From contig JAEZCB010000073.1 of the NCBI GenBank assembly GCA_023412755.1, positions 1-18,583 of the forward strand: a stretch of 18,583 nt of DNA, given 5' to 3'. Below, in pieces: positions 1 through 7,957 of the stretch. The number at the start of each line of letters is the position of its first letter. Position 1 is the stretch's first letter. The position numbers and the translations under genes were made by a program. The notes under the pieces were generated by a model. That model had not been told where the DNA came from, ran no database searches, and saw only the letters and a list, made by a program, of their open reading frames with translations. The DNA comes from Bacteroidota bacterium. GTDB taxonomy: Bacteria > Bacteroidota > Bacteroidia > Flavobacteriales_F > PHOS-HE28.

Positions 1-1561
1 GCTCCGCCGACCCAATATCCGCCCTTGCCATCACTTCGGACACAACGCACCAGACGATGTCCCAGATCATCGGATCCCTCCTTGGGAGAACCAGCGATCT
101 CGATCCATCTTCCTGATCGCCGATCCACCATGAAAACACCATAACCAAGAACCCCCACCACCAGCTTTTCATGATCCGGCGTAACAATGATGCTCCTGAT
201 CTGGTGCATCCCGATCGGCCTTGGCCGCTTATCAAGCTCGCGGTAGAATGGGATCCGCTCAACGACCTTGCCTTTCACCGGATCGTACACCACAAGTCCG
301 GTCTCGGTGCCCAGGAAATATTCTCCCTTTGGTGAAAGGGCATTGCAAGTAGGTGCCAGCGACACGCCATTCTCGATGATCGGAATATGGCGTATCGTTC
401 CCGGGTCATGTGCAGCGGTTTCAAATAACCCTTCAGAAGTGAAGATGCGAAGCGTGCCCTTGTCTTCTGCAAGGCCGAATATCGTTGCCTCGGGCCGCGT
501 TCTCAGATCATCGTTGTAGAGGTCGAAGATGGATGCCGTCCATGCCTGCGGATCGTGATAGGAGAGACCGCGTTCCGTGCCCACCCAAAGCCGGTCCTGT
601 TCATCGACAAGCATGCAGCGGATGCGATCGCTTATCAGTGAATTTGGTTCGGTGCGATCGCGTGTCCATTTCCCAATGATCCGGCCGCTGGCATCGAACT
701 GCCATATGCCATGGCTTTTGGTGCCGGCCAGGAAACCGCCATTCCAAGGTGCCAGTGCGGTCACTTCATCGGACAGGGGGATCAGTTCCGATCCGCCTTG
801 GTGTCCATCTTATGTATCCCCTTGAACCAGCCGCATGCGAAGATGCCATGTTCCGTTGCGATGGCCGATGTTCGCGTTGGAATGTCCGGGTGGGGATCGA
901 AAGCGGTACCGATGATCGCTCCGTTGCTTTTGTCCACAAAAAAATTGACCGCATTGTGCAGCAACCCCACCCAGAGCTTCTCGCCATCCAGGTCGATCAC
1001 ATCATGGCACCAACCAAGCGCCCCTTCGAAACGTGCACTGGCGTGTGCCGGATCAACTGGTCCATCGCCCTTCCAATAACTGAAGGAGAGATCCTTCTTG
1101 TGCAGGAACATGATGGGTACATTCTCTGACGCGATCAACAGGTGTTCCGGGAAATGGCCGGATAATTTGTTCAACCGGTCACTGGCTATGGTGTTGGGGT
1201 CCTTCGGGTCCTTACGGAACCACGTCAACCGGTCCTGTGCCGGATCATATCGGGCAAGCCCATTGCCTTCGGTGGCTATCCACAAGATCCGATCGTCATC
1301 TTAAAGTATGTCAACGATATGTTTCCCATGGAGCGTGGAGCAACTTGCTGGCAATTGTTTTACCAGCTGTCCATCGAATTTCACCAGCCCCAGCTCCGTG
1401 CCGATCCAGAGATCGCCATCATGCGATCGGCACAGGCTGGTGACCACCGCATCAGGCAGGCCATCGCTCCTGGTCACGTTTCGGAACCAGGGCTGAAGGG
1501 AAAATGCAGCTTCAGCGAGCGCTGCGATCAACAACAGTACGACGGTCCTGGGAATGTTCAT
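1..1561 (-). pseudogene. Two-component-regulator-type beta-propeller sensor, N-terminal part, broken by a stop and a frameshift; runs off the left edge
   Basis: The reading starts at ATG 1561 with a signal peptide (MNIPRTVVLLLIAALAEAAFS) and continues into propeller blades with motifs such as DLWIGTELGLVKFD, LWIATEGNGLARYD, LWVGTERGLSYHD and YFLGTETGLVVYD. This is the periplasmic sensor propeller typical of Bacteroidota hybrid or LytS-like kinases; the Y_Y_Y and signalling domains would lie beyond position 1. Codon 87 is TAA (1301-1303), and the same frame resumes directly as DDDRILWIATEG. That frame ends at TGA 782-784, but the -1 frame then stays open to position 1 with further blades and no early ATG. 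The simplest repair is one extra G in the GG run near 796. ATG 1561 is preferred over a start at 1624 because 1624 lies inside a terminator-like hairpin. It is a decaying gene, or it holds two sequence errors. Confidence 0.8.
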
Positions 1562-1611
1562 CGGCCATCGTGAAAGTAGTATTCCCAAGTGTTTCCGGAA
1601 GAGGAATGAAT

Positions 1612-1639
1612 AAGGGCCGATCACGAATGATCGGCCCTT
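1612..1639 (-). terminator. Perfect 12-bp hairpin with CGAA loop
   Basis: AAGGGCCGATCA (1612-1623) pairs perfectly with TGATCGGCCCTT (1628-1639) around a CGAA loop when read on the plus strand. It lies 52 bases downstream of the stop of the T9SS three-repeat gene and just before the propeller gene, so it probably terminates the minus-strand two-gene unit. The bases after the stem on the minus strand (ATTCATTCC) are only moderately T-rich, so termination efficiency is uncertain. Confidence 0.65.
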
Positions 1640-1691
1640 TGGAGATCCAGCGGTTGCTCCGGTACTGTTCTGGATCTTTATGTTCGATGGA

Positions 1692-2657
1692 TCATCTCCC
1701 CTTTACGAATGGAATGATGGTGGATCGATCGCCATCTGCGATCTTCAGGAAATAGCTTCCAGCTGAAAGACCGCTGGTATCCCAAGTTCGGTGAGCGATA
1801 CCATTCACGCGCCAGGGACCATCCTGGAGTATCGATCGGCCTGTTGCATCGAGCAATTCAATGCGCAGTTCATGATCATGATCACTGTTCAGCCTTATGC
1901 CGACGTTATCAGCGGCCGGGTTCGGGAACAGGATCATGTCCGTTATCCCGGGAAGCTCGGCGATCGATGTGATGAATGAGAAAGTGGTCGTAAGCGGCAC
2001 GCTCCAGCCCTCGTTCTGGTCATGGAAACGGATGGTGAAGAGATGTTCGCCTTCTGTGGTGGGAATGGGTAGATCGGCCACCAATTGCGCCAATGCCACG
2101 GGTGTGATCGCATTGGTGATCCTATCCTGCACCTGATCATCGATCCAGTATTCATATCCTGCCACCATACCTCCACTCCGCGTAAAGGAATGGGTGATCG
2201 GAACACTCCACTCACCGATGGCATCGCGCATGCGGATGGTCACTTTATGCATGCCCACAGGCAGGGCCGAAGCATTGAGATCTGTGGTCAGGTCGAGATC
2301 GGTCGCAGGTGGTACATTCTCCAGCGTAGCGGATGCGGATCCATCATTGAACCAATACTCGATCGCATCGATAACGTGCGAGCGCTGTGCGAACTTGGTG
2401 GTGAAGGGCGTGCTGTAGAAGCCATCATCATCCAGGAATTGGATGGTGATCGAATGATATCCCGGTTGAAGGACCGCCACAGGCAACGCTGTCTGCAGAT
2501 GCAATTGTGTGGTGGCCGGCACTGGCACTTCCACAGCGCCTGACTGATCATCATCGAACCAGTATCGATAGCCATTGATCTGCTGCGCACTCGCCACCAG
2601 CGATCCTACCAGAAGAGGGATCACGATCATGAGCCTTATGGAATTCTTATTCCGCAT
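1692..2657 (-). CDS. Secreted protein with three ~68-residue YWxDD repeats and a T9SS type-A sorting domain
   Basis: This 321-residue protein starts with a signal peptide (about residues 1-25, ending VASAQ). Three tandem repeats follow at about 27-93, 95-161 and 164-230. Each opens with an aromatic-acidic motif (YRYWFDDD, IEYWFNDG, YEYWIDDQ), continues with a hydrophobic 'L..LPxGxHxxTIRxxD' strand and ends near 'WSVPxTxxF'. Residues 240-321 (LFPNPAADNVGIRLN ... SAGSYFLKIADG ... VKGR) form a type-A sorting domain, so the protein is probably secreted by T9SS and anchored at or released from the surface. The function of the repeats is unknown; they look like small beta-sandwich modules. The gene lies 7 bases after the stop of the beta-helix gene, so the two are probably co-transcribed and may share a surface role. 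No catalytic motif is visible. Confidence 0.88.
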   Translation of the reverse strand: MRNKNSIRLMIVIPLLVGSLVASAQQINGYRYWFDDDQSGAVEVPVPATTQLHLQTALPVAVLQPGYHSITIQFLDDDGFYSTPFTTKFAQRSHVIDAIEYWFNDGSASATLENVPPATDLDLTTDLNASALPVGMHKVTIRMRDAIGEWSVPITHSFTRSGGMVAGYEYWIDDQVQDRITNAITPVALAQLVADLPIPTTEGEHLFTIRFHDQNEGWSVPLTTTFSFITSIAELPGITDMILFPNPAADNVGIRLNSDHDHELRIELLDATGRSILQDGPWRVNGIAHRTWDTSGLSAGSYFLKIADGDRSTIIPFVKGR

Positions 2658-2664
2658 GGCTCGA

Positions 2665-3723
2665 TCAGTTGGGTTGAGCGGAGACCTTGATGTTCACAGG
2701 CAGGTTGCCATCAGCATCGGTTGCTGGTGCGATATCCGCCTCCACGAAGTGCGGATTGTACGGCACTGCACCGGGTTTGTAAGGCGAGTTGGAGCCGTAG
2801 AGGCCGATGTCACTCCCATCATTCCCGGCAGCTATACCTGCGCTGCCCGGTGCCAGATGGAGATCATCGGTGAACTCGTAAACACCACCATCATAGTTCA
2901 CGAAGATGTCCGTCAATACGGCGTTGGTGATGTTGTTGGAGCCGGAATTTTGACCGGGGTCATTGAACAGTTGATCCGCGACAACCAGATTGTTGGTACC
3001 CGTATTGCCACTTGATTGCCAGACGGGCGGATCGTTATGCAGGAAGATATTGTTGGTGATCACCCCATTGTCGGTATTACCGATGTTGCCATTGAGGATC
3101 ACACTATTGGTGAGGAAAAGACCTGTTGGGCGGAAGAATCCGATGGCATTCCCATTGCCCGGCCAGTCGAAGATGCAGCGGCTCACTGTTGCTGCGCCAC
3201 CACGGCCCTGGAAATATTGATTGAAGATGCATTCATCGAAAACACTGGAAGATGAGGAAACAGCGAACAGATCCCAACCGAGATACACGCTGCCAATGAA
3301 ACGGCAACGCGGGAAGGTCATATTGGTCGGGTCATCATCAGCGGTGCTGGTGCCATATTGCACATCACCCTGGGCGGGGTCGAAGATGATCCCGGTGAAA
3401 CTGCTCCCGCTTGCACCCGTTGTGAACGTGAAGTCAGATCCATTGGCCGAGGATGTGATGGTGGTGGTCCCTGTCACGCTGGTGCTATCTGGATGAATGC
3501 CCGCCCCAATGAAGTGCAGTGGCATGTCGATCACCCATCCAGCGGCTGTTGTGAATGATCCACCGCTGAAGTAGATCCTGTCATTTGGTTGTGCCGCCGC
3601 AAGCGCATCATCCAGCTGCTCGAACACTTGTGGATCACCGGATCCTTGCAACACAATGCGCTGGATCTGTGCCGTAAGTAGGATCGGAGACGATAGGAAC
3701 AGGGTAATGATCAGGGATCGCAT
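2665..3723 (-). CDS. Secreted right-handed beta-helix protein
   Basis: The start at ATG 3723 gives 352 residues and a clean signal peptide (MRSLIITLFLSSPILLTAQ); the longer frame from 3780 would put charged residues ahead of it. The body is rich in Gly, Asn, Ser and Thr with regularly spaced short hydrophobic strands (for example CRFIGSVYLG, CIFNQYF, CIFDWPGNGN, NSVILNGNIG, NNIFLHN), typical of right-handed parallel beta-helices. The segment 'DDLHLAPGSAGIAAGNDGSDIGLYG' followed by a 'PYKPGAVPYNP' tail is characteristic of Bacteroidota surface beta-helix proteins. There is no separate T9SS domain at the C-terminus; the end (LPVNIKVSAQPN) is a short strand-rich tail. No polysaccharide-lyase catalytic motif could be identified, so an enzymatic role is not claimed. 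It is the first gene of a two-gene unit with the three-repeat T9SS protein. Confidence 0.8.
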   Translation of the reverse strand: MRSLIITLFLSSPILLTAQIQRIVLQGSGDPQVFEQLDDALAAAQPNDRIYFSGGSFTTAAGWVIDMPLHFIGAGIHPDSTSVTGTTTITSSANGSDFTFTTGASGSSFTGIIFDPAQGDVQYGTSTADDDPTNMTFPRCRFIGSVYLGWDLFAVSSSSSVFDECIFNQYFQGRGGAATVSRCIFDWPGNGNAIGFFRPTGLFLTNSVILNGNIGNTDNGVITNNIFLHNDPPVWQSSGNTGTNNLVVADQLFNDPGQNSGSNNITNAVLTDIFVNYDGGVYEFTDDLHLAPGSAGIAAGNDGSDIGLYGSNSPYKPGAVPYNPHFVEADIAPATDADGNLPVNIKVSAQPN

Positions 3724-4093
3724 CGTTTTTTCAGCTCTTGGTTGGCTGACAAAAGTGAGCAGGCAAGGTCGCGACATCAATCACGAGAAATCACCATATG
3801 CTCTTTGATAGGCTTTCCGATCAATGCTTATTCAATATCGCCCGGCATATACAGTTCCACCTTTACAACTGATCAACGGGATCAATTGATCAATGCATCA
3901 TCCGCTTCGGCACCGCTCCCCTTATCGATCCCGTCATTGCTTTAAGCGCCTACTTGCGAACGAACGGTCTGCCCACGGCGAGCACCACTTTTGGTGCAGG
4001 CTCCGGTGCCACGGAACGAACGAGCATGGTCTCATCACGTGATCAGGCCTCCATGTCCCGCAGGGCCCATACATTTGTTTTAGTTCCGCGGAC
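3724..4093. other. Divergent intergenic region, 370 bases
   Basis: No convincing gene was seen here. It separates the minus-strand beta-helix gene from the plus-strand deiodinase-like gene and should hold both promoters. Four GATCAA words occur at 3819, 3871, 3880 and 3888, the last three spaced 9 and 8 bases apart. A TAnnTTTG-like -7 element lies at 4070-4077. Short frames in this stretch lack recognisable protein features. Confidence 0.6.
4070..4077 (+). promoter_or_regulatory. Candidate Bacteroidota -7 promoter element
   Basis: TACATTTG matches the Bacteroidota -7 consensus TAnnTTTG exactly and lies 16 bases before the ATG at 4094. I saw no clear TTTG at the -33 position, so the element is supported by one half only. 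Confidence 0.4.
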
Positions 4094-4852
4094 ATGCGTT
4101 CCTATATCCTTGCACTACTGCTGCTCTTCGGGCCGGGCGCCCATGCACAATTGAACAATTGGGATCCATCCTGGTATCCTACCGATTCGGCCCTGGTGTT
4201 CCACGATGATCTGGATTATTACTTGAATGCTTACAGCAAGAAGGAGATCGGCACCATGCGAAAGCAGGTGAGTATGTGGCGCATGAATTTCGACAAAATG
4301 ATGCGCCAGACCATCCGCGATCTGCGCACCTACAGTGAAGGGCATGGCATGGTGCCCCGCACACATGACCTTTCCCTCCCCACCGTAAATGGAGGCCGCT
4401 ATACGCTGAGCGAGAACGAAGGGAAGATCAGGGCGTTCATGTTCGTGGGTCTTACGAGTCCGCCAGCCCGTGTGCAAATGGAACGTTGGAGCCGTCTGGT
4501 GCGGAAATATGCCAATGAGGAGGTCCAGCTATTCGCGATATACGGACGGGAATTGCATCCCGGCGATAAGAAGCGATTCAAGCAGTATCCTCCACCGCGA
4601 ACGCAGGAACAGAAGAACGCCTATGCGGCCGAGTTCGCCGCAATGGGCGAGTTGCCTGTACTGATCGATGGCATGGATGATGCCGTTTTCGACCTGTATG
4701 GCCGTGCTCCCAATGGTGCTTATCTAGTGGATAAGGACGGCACCCTGGTGTTCCGTGGTACCTGGGCCGATGCACGGAAAATGGAGCACATGATAGATAC
4801 GCTGCTCAAATGGTACAAGGCCGGGAAACCCCGTGGTTTCAAGCCGATGTAA
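4094..4852 (+). CDS. Exported iodothyronine-deiodinase-like thioredoxin-fold protein, Ser in place of Sec/Cys
   Basis: This 252-residue protein has a signal peptide (residues 1-18, ending AHAQ), a Trp/Tyr-rich spacer and a thioredoxin-fold domain at about 88-240. The domain resembles the iodothyronine deiodinase family: a 'FVGLTSPPAR' turn (117-126) where deiodinases have G-S-x-T-U-P-P-F, followed by an amphipathic helix, 'LFAIYGRELHPGD' (146-158, compare deiodinase 'hxxExHPxD'), 'LPVLIDGMDDAVFDLYGRAPNGAYLVDKDG' split as 187-200 and 201-216, and a terminal helix. The residue at the Sec/Cys position is Ser122, codon AGT at 4457-4459, so classical thiol or selenol chemistry is unlikely. Bacterial relatives usually carry Cys there. 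It could be a non-catalytic binding protein. It stands alone, 7 bases from the convergent helix-hairpin-helix gene. Confidence 0.75.
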   Translation: MRSYILALLLLFGPGAHAQLNNWDPSWYPTDSALVFHDDLDYYLNAYSKKEIGTMRKQVSMWRMNFDKMMRQTIRDLRTYSEGHGMVPRTHDLSLPTVNGGRYTLSENEGKIRAFMFVGLTSPPARVQMERWSRLVRKYANEEVQLFAIYGRELHPGDKKRFKQYPPPRTQEQKNAYAAEFAAMGELPVLIDGMDDAVFDLYGRAPNGAYLVDKDGTLVFRGTWADARKMEHMIDTLLKWYKAGKPRGFKPM

Positions 4853-4859
4853 GTTCGCT

Positions 4860-7031
4860 CTAGAAGCGCCAGCGTACCTGTGCCCTTAGATCGCTGCGCA
4901 TGTTGCCCGAGATCTCCTGAAGTCCGCTCCCCACGCTATCCTGGTCGCGGTAGATCCATGCGCCATAGCGCAACCAGACGTCCACTCGCCGCAATGGCGT
5001 GCTTCTGATCATGCCATACCAGCGTATGCCGCGGCCATAATGTGGTGGTATGGAGAACATGCCTACAAGATCATTCTCGTAGGCATACAGCCTGGAATCC
5101 CATCCATCCGTTTCGAAAAGGGCGAATCGTAGGGTGAGCTCCACCGGGCTCATCAAAGGCCTGTGGATGATATCCTGATATAGTAGGAAGCCATGTTGGA
5201 GAGGCGCTTCTCCACGTTGGAAATCCACCGTTTCAACACGGGTCCGCAAGGTCACCGCGTCCGAGACACGGTAGCTCGCATTGAATCGGTGATTGATCTG
5301 GGACATACGTACCACGGGCTTTATCCCGGTAACGCTCTCGGTGGTGTTGCGTGCCCTATCCTGATGCCGCACCCGTACATACAATTCCACACGCCTAGTC
5401 GGCCGCCAGTTCAACTGCGCCAGCCAGTCGTTGCCTTCTGATGGAGCATCGGTGAGGTACCGCAACCAGGGAAAGCGGAACTGATCGAAGTAGGCATTGA
5501 ATTGCCATTGCCGGTTGGGCCTTATCTCTATGCCTGTATAAAGTCCGCGTTCGTTCCAGGGATTGGTTCCCTCGGCGAACGCAACGCTGTAAAGGCCATG
5601 GAAATCCCTGCCGTAGTCACGGTAGAGTATGCTCATGCTCACGCGCCGATCCAGCGCCACCAGCACGCCGGTGTTCATGGCCAGGCCTCCATTGGCGCTT
5701 CGGGATACCTCGCCGAACCAGTTGAGGTTGCGGTGCAGAACGTTCCAATCAACACCCATCGTGGTGTTGTTCTGCCCATTGAACTCGAATTGATTGTAGG
5801 GCCGCACGTTCCTCCGGAGGTCGGCACCGAATGCCACATGCGCCGCGGTAAGCCCTATGCTGTAGGCCCGTTGCTTATAGCGCAGATGACCGCCGTAGAT
5901 GGTCTCCTGCACCGATCCTTTTTTCGCTACTTCATTGTACGTGCGGTGGAAGCCATCTTCCTGAAAACTGCTGAAGATCACCTCCTGCACCAATGTGCCA
6001 AGGGTATCATCAGCGAGTGGTTGTGTGGCAATGTTCGCATCTATGTTCTTGCGTGAAACGAAACCGGTGAATTCCAGACCGCGAAGCACCTCATAAGTGG
6101 CGGCCGCACCTCGCAGGAACAGGTTCTCATTCACGCTGGTATAGGGTAGCAGGCCCACCGCGTTGCGTTTCACATTCATGGTGAAGCTGCTCTTGGCCGC
6201 GAAGGCCAATCCATTCCAGAATGTGAGTCCCTGGCCGAATTGTGCGGCATAATCACCAACGGCTATGGCCTTGAAACGGCCAGCGTCGCGAATGAAAAGA
6301 TGGGCACTATAGAAGTCGAATCCGTTGGGCTGTGTACCCCGGAAGAATTCTTCTCCTTCATCCTTTTCCGCGGTGATGCCGAAGCTGAGGTTATGGCGAT
6401 AGCGGAACCGATAACGTGTATAGATGCGGTATGGGCTGCCCAGGTATACCTTGTTGTTCCTTTCAAGGGAATCCACCACCGCCGGATCATCGAAGTCTGT
6501 TGGATCCGCACTGCTCCGGTAACTGTGATCCAGTCCGAAGGGGCTGCGACGATGCATGAAACCACGGCGTTGTTCCACATTCATCGTGCTGCGAACGATC
6601 ACTTCATGGGAACCATTCCGGAAGATCTCCCGAAGGCTGGCGCTGGTGGAAAGTGGTTGTTCCCGCACCGTCACGAATGGCCTTATCAGGGCGATGGTGT
6701 TGGCTTCCATGGTATGCACGGTCTGCAACTCATAGATGCTCAGGAATCTGCCATTTCGCCGCACATGCTGGATGATGGCATTGACCTGCAGATCGGTGAG
6801 GAGCAACAGGGAATTCAGTTCCTGCGCATCGGTATGGTTGAGGTCGATCGGATCCAGGTACCGATCGGTGAGCACTTCGAAGAGATTGGTAAGGTCCACG
6901 TCCGCATCACCACCGATCTGTTCGGCGGCCGCCTCGATACGTTGCTCGATCAGATCCTTTGGCACACCATCCACCTGGGCCTGCATGCGCAGTACCATGA
7001 GCAGGAGTATGAGGATCGGGACCCTCCTCAT
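4860..7031 (-). CDS. Helix-hairpin-helix domain fused to an outer-membrane beta-barrel
   Basis: This 723-residue protein begins with a signal peptide (about 1-19, ending MQAQ). Residues 62-120 form a ComEA-like helix-hairpin-helix region (IDLNHTDAQELNSLLLLTD, then NGRFLSIYELQTVHTME). The rest, from about 140 to 723, is made of alternating aromatic and polar strands (for example YRIYTRYRFRYRHNLSFGI, VELYVRVRHQDRAR) and ends in Phe (LRAQVRWRF), as expected for a BamA-inserted beta-barrel. Proteins of this architecture occur in Bacteroidota and are annotated only as HHH-domain proteins; HHH modules usually bind DNA, but a DNA-uptake role is inference. The first four bases of this gene overlap the stop of the PorV/PorQ-like gene (ATGA, 7028-7031), so the two are translationally coupled. 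Confidence 0.85.
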   Translation of the reverse strand: MRRVPILILLLMVLRMQAQVDGVPKDLIEQRIEAAAEQIGGDADVDLTNLFEVLTDRYLDPIDLNHTDAQELNSLLLLTDLQVNAIIQHVRRNGRFLSIYELQTVHTMEANTIALIRPFVTVREQPLSTSASLREIFRNGSHEVIVRSTMNVEQRRGFMHRRSPFGLDHSYRSSADPTDFDDPAVVDSLERNNKVYLGSPYRIYTRYRFRYRHNLSFGITAEKDEGEEFFRGTQPNGFDFYSAHLFIRDAGRFKAIAVGDYAAQFGQGLTFWNGLAFAAKSSFTMNVKRNAVGLLPYTSVNENLFLRGAAATYEVLRGLEFTGFVSRKNIDANIATQPLADDTLGTLVQEVIFSSFQEDGFHRTYNEVAKKGSVQETIYGGHLRYKQRAYSIGLTAAHVAFGADLRRNVRPYNQFEFNGQNNTTMGVDWNVLHRNLNWFGEVSRSANGGLAMNTGVLVALDRRVSMSILYRDYGRDFHGLYSVAFAEGTNPWNERGLYTGIEIRPNRQWQFNAYFDQFRFPWLRYLTDAPSEGNDWLAQLNWRPTRRVELYVRVRHQDRARNTTESVTGIKPVVRMSQINHRFNASYRVSDAVTLRTRVETVDFQRGEAPLQHGFLLYQDIIHRPLMSPVELTLRFALFETDGWDSRLYAYENDLVGMFSIPPHYGRGIRWYGMIRSTPLRRVDVWLRYGAWIYRDQDSVGSGLQEISGNMRSDLRAQVRWRF

Positions 7032-7837
7032 CGGAAGCGGTAATTCACTCCCAGCATGGGCGTGGGGCCGAGCTGTGATCGCACCGCCATGGCCATGTCT
7101 ATATCGAATTGCTTCAAACGCAACCCGATCCCTGCATGCGCCTGCACCGGTGCGGTACTTATGCCGATGCGCAGGAATAGTGTCTGGTTCGGGTTGTACT
7201 CCACGCCGAAGCGGTAGCGCTCATCAAGATCGATGTCTTTTTCCACCTCCACATTGGTGAGCAAGCGGGGACTGAAAATATACGTGAAGCCGGCACGCAA
7301 CAATGTAGGTACGCGCTCATCATAAGGACCGCCGAGTACCGATCGGTTGGGGTTGTAAAGGTGCGCTCCCATCCAGATGGCATCCGTGAGTTTCGCCTGC
7401 ATGCCTACCTCGGCCACCACGGCACAGGCGCTACCGTAGTTCTCCCCCAGGCGTACACCCAGGTGGTTCAGCTGCACCGCGGCACGCAATCCATCACCGA
7501 ACCGCATGGCGTAGGCCAGCGATCCGCGCGTCTCATTGTAAAGCGAATAACCGAAGCGGTCTGCCGCAACACCCAGTGTGCCATTGCCCAATGGGATCGC
7601 TACAGCGAGCCCCTGGTTGGAAAGCTCATTCGTAAGGAAGTGGGTCTGGTGGAAAAGGCCGGCCGTTGGCACTTCCACACCCGCGAGGCCCGCCGGGTTC
7701 AGGCGAACTCCCCATAGATCGGCGATCGTAAGGCCGGTATATCCCATGCCAGCGAAGCGTGCACCCATGGGAGTTTCGCCGCCAGCGAATGTGGTAAGCC
7801 CCACGCAAAATAGAAGCAGCGCGTGTAATGATCGCAT
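7028..7837 (-). CDS. PorV/PorQ-like outer-membrane beta-barrel protein
   Basis: This 269-residue protein has a signal peptide (MRSLHALLLFCVGLTTFAGG). The motif that follows, 'GARFAGMGYTGLTIADLWGV' then 'RLNPAGLAG', matches the 'GARxxGMGxxxxxxxDxxxxxxNPAGLA' start of PorV/PorQ and related FadL-like barrels in Bacteroidota. The remaining sequence is a series of amphipathic strands ending 'MLGVNYRFR'. PorV itself is a T9SS subunit that carries cargo to the sortase; this shorter protein is a paralogue of unknown role, and I do not claim that it is PorV. It is the first gene of a two-gene unit with the HHH-barrel protein. It is divergent from hpt, with 120 bases between the two starts. Confidence 0.75.
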   Translation of the reverse strand: MRSLHALLLFCVGLTTFAGGETPMGARFAGMGYTGLTIADLWGVRLNPAGLAGVEVPTAGLFHQTHFLTNELSNQGLAVAIPLGNGTLGVAADRFGYSLYNETRGSLAYAMRFGDGLRAAVQLNHLGVRLGENYGSACAVVAEVGMQAKLTDAIWMGAHLYNPNRSVLGGPYDERVPTLLRAGFTYIFSPRLLTNVEVEKDIDLDERYRFGVEYNPNQTLFLRIGISTAPVQAHAGIGLRLKQFDIDMAMAVRSQLGPTPMLGVNYRFR

Positions 7838-7919
7838 ATGGCCCGAAAATAAGGCGATCTTGCGCAGGTGCCGCAGAAGGCGGGTATTACAGAAAGGTGC
7901 CGTGCCTCGCCCCTATCGC

Positions 7920-7927
7920 TACCTTTG
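7920..7927 (+). promoter_or_regulatory. Candidate -7 promoter element for the hpt-adk cluster
   Basis: TACCTTTG matches the Bacteroidota -7 consensus TAnnTTTG and lies 30 bases before the hpt ATG, leaving room for a short leader with a ribosome-binding site. No good -33 TTTG was found upstream. Confidence 0.45.
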
Positions 7928-7948
7928 GCCACGGCCCGTGCACACGCC

Positions 7949-7953
7949 GGAGG
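7949..7953 (+). promoter_or_regulatory. Shine-Dalgarno site that fixes the hpt start
   Basis: GGAGG ends 4 bases before ATG 7958. It supports this start over the in-frame ATG 7868, which would add 30 residues with no family resemblance. Such a strong site is notable because most starts in this window lack one. Confidence 0.6.
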
Positions 7954-7957
7954 ATAC

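Noticed and set aside
268..1129. Several plus-strand open frames over the propeller gene
   Set aside because: They are antisense to clear propeller-blade coding sequence and resemble no protein family.
4454..4462. Possible selenocysteine codon in the deiodinase-like gene
   Set aside because: The codon is AGT (Ser), not TGA, so no selenoprotein decoding is needed.
6240..7043. 267-codon plus-strand open frame antisense to the HHH-barrel gene
   Set aside because: It mirrors codons of the minus-strand gene, has no signal peptide or known motif, and the minus-strand protein has clear HHH and barrel features. The 184-codon frame at 5502-6056 is the same kind of shadow.
7844..7851. TATTTTCG on the minus strand as a -7 element for the PorV/PorQ-like gene
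   Set aside because: It has one mismatch and lies only 6 bases from the start codon, which leaves no room for a leader.
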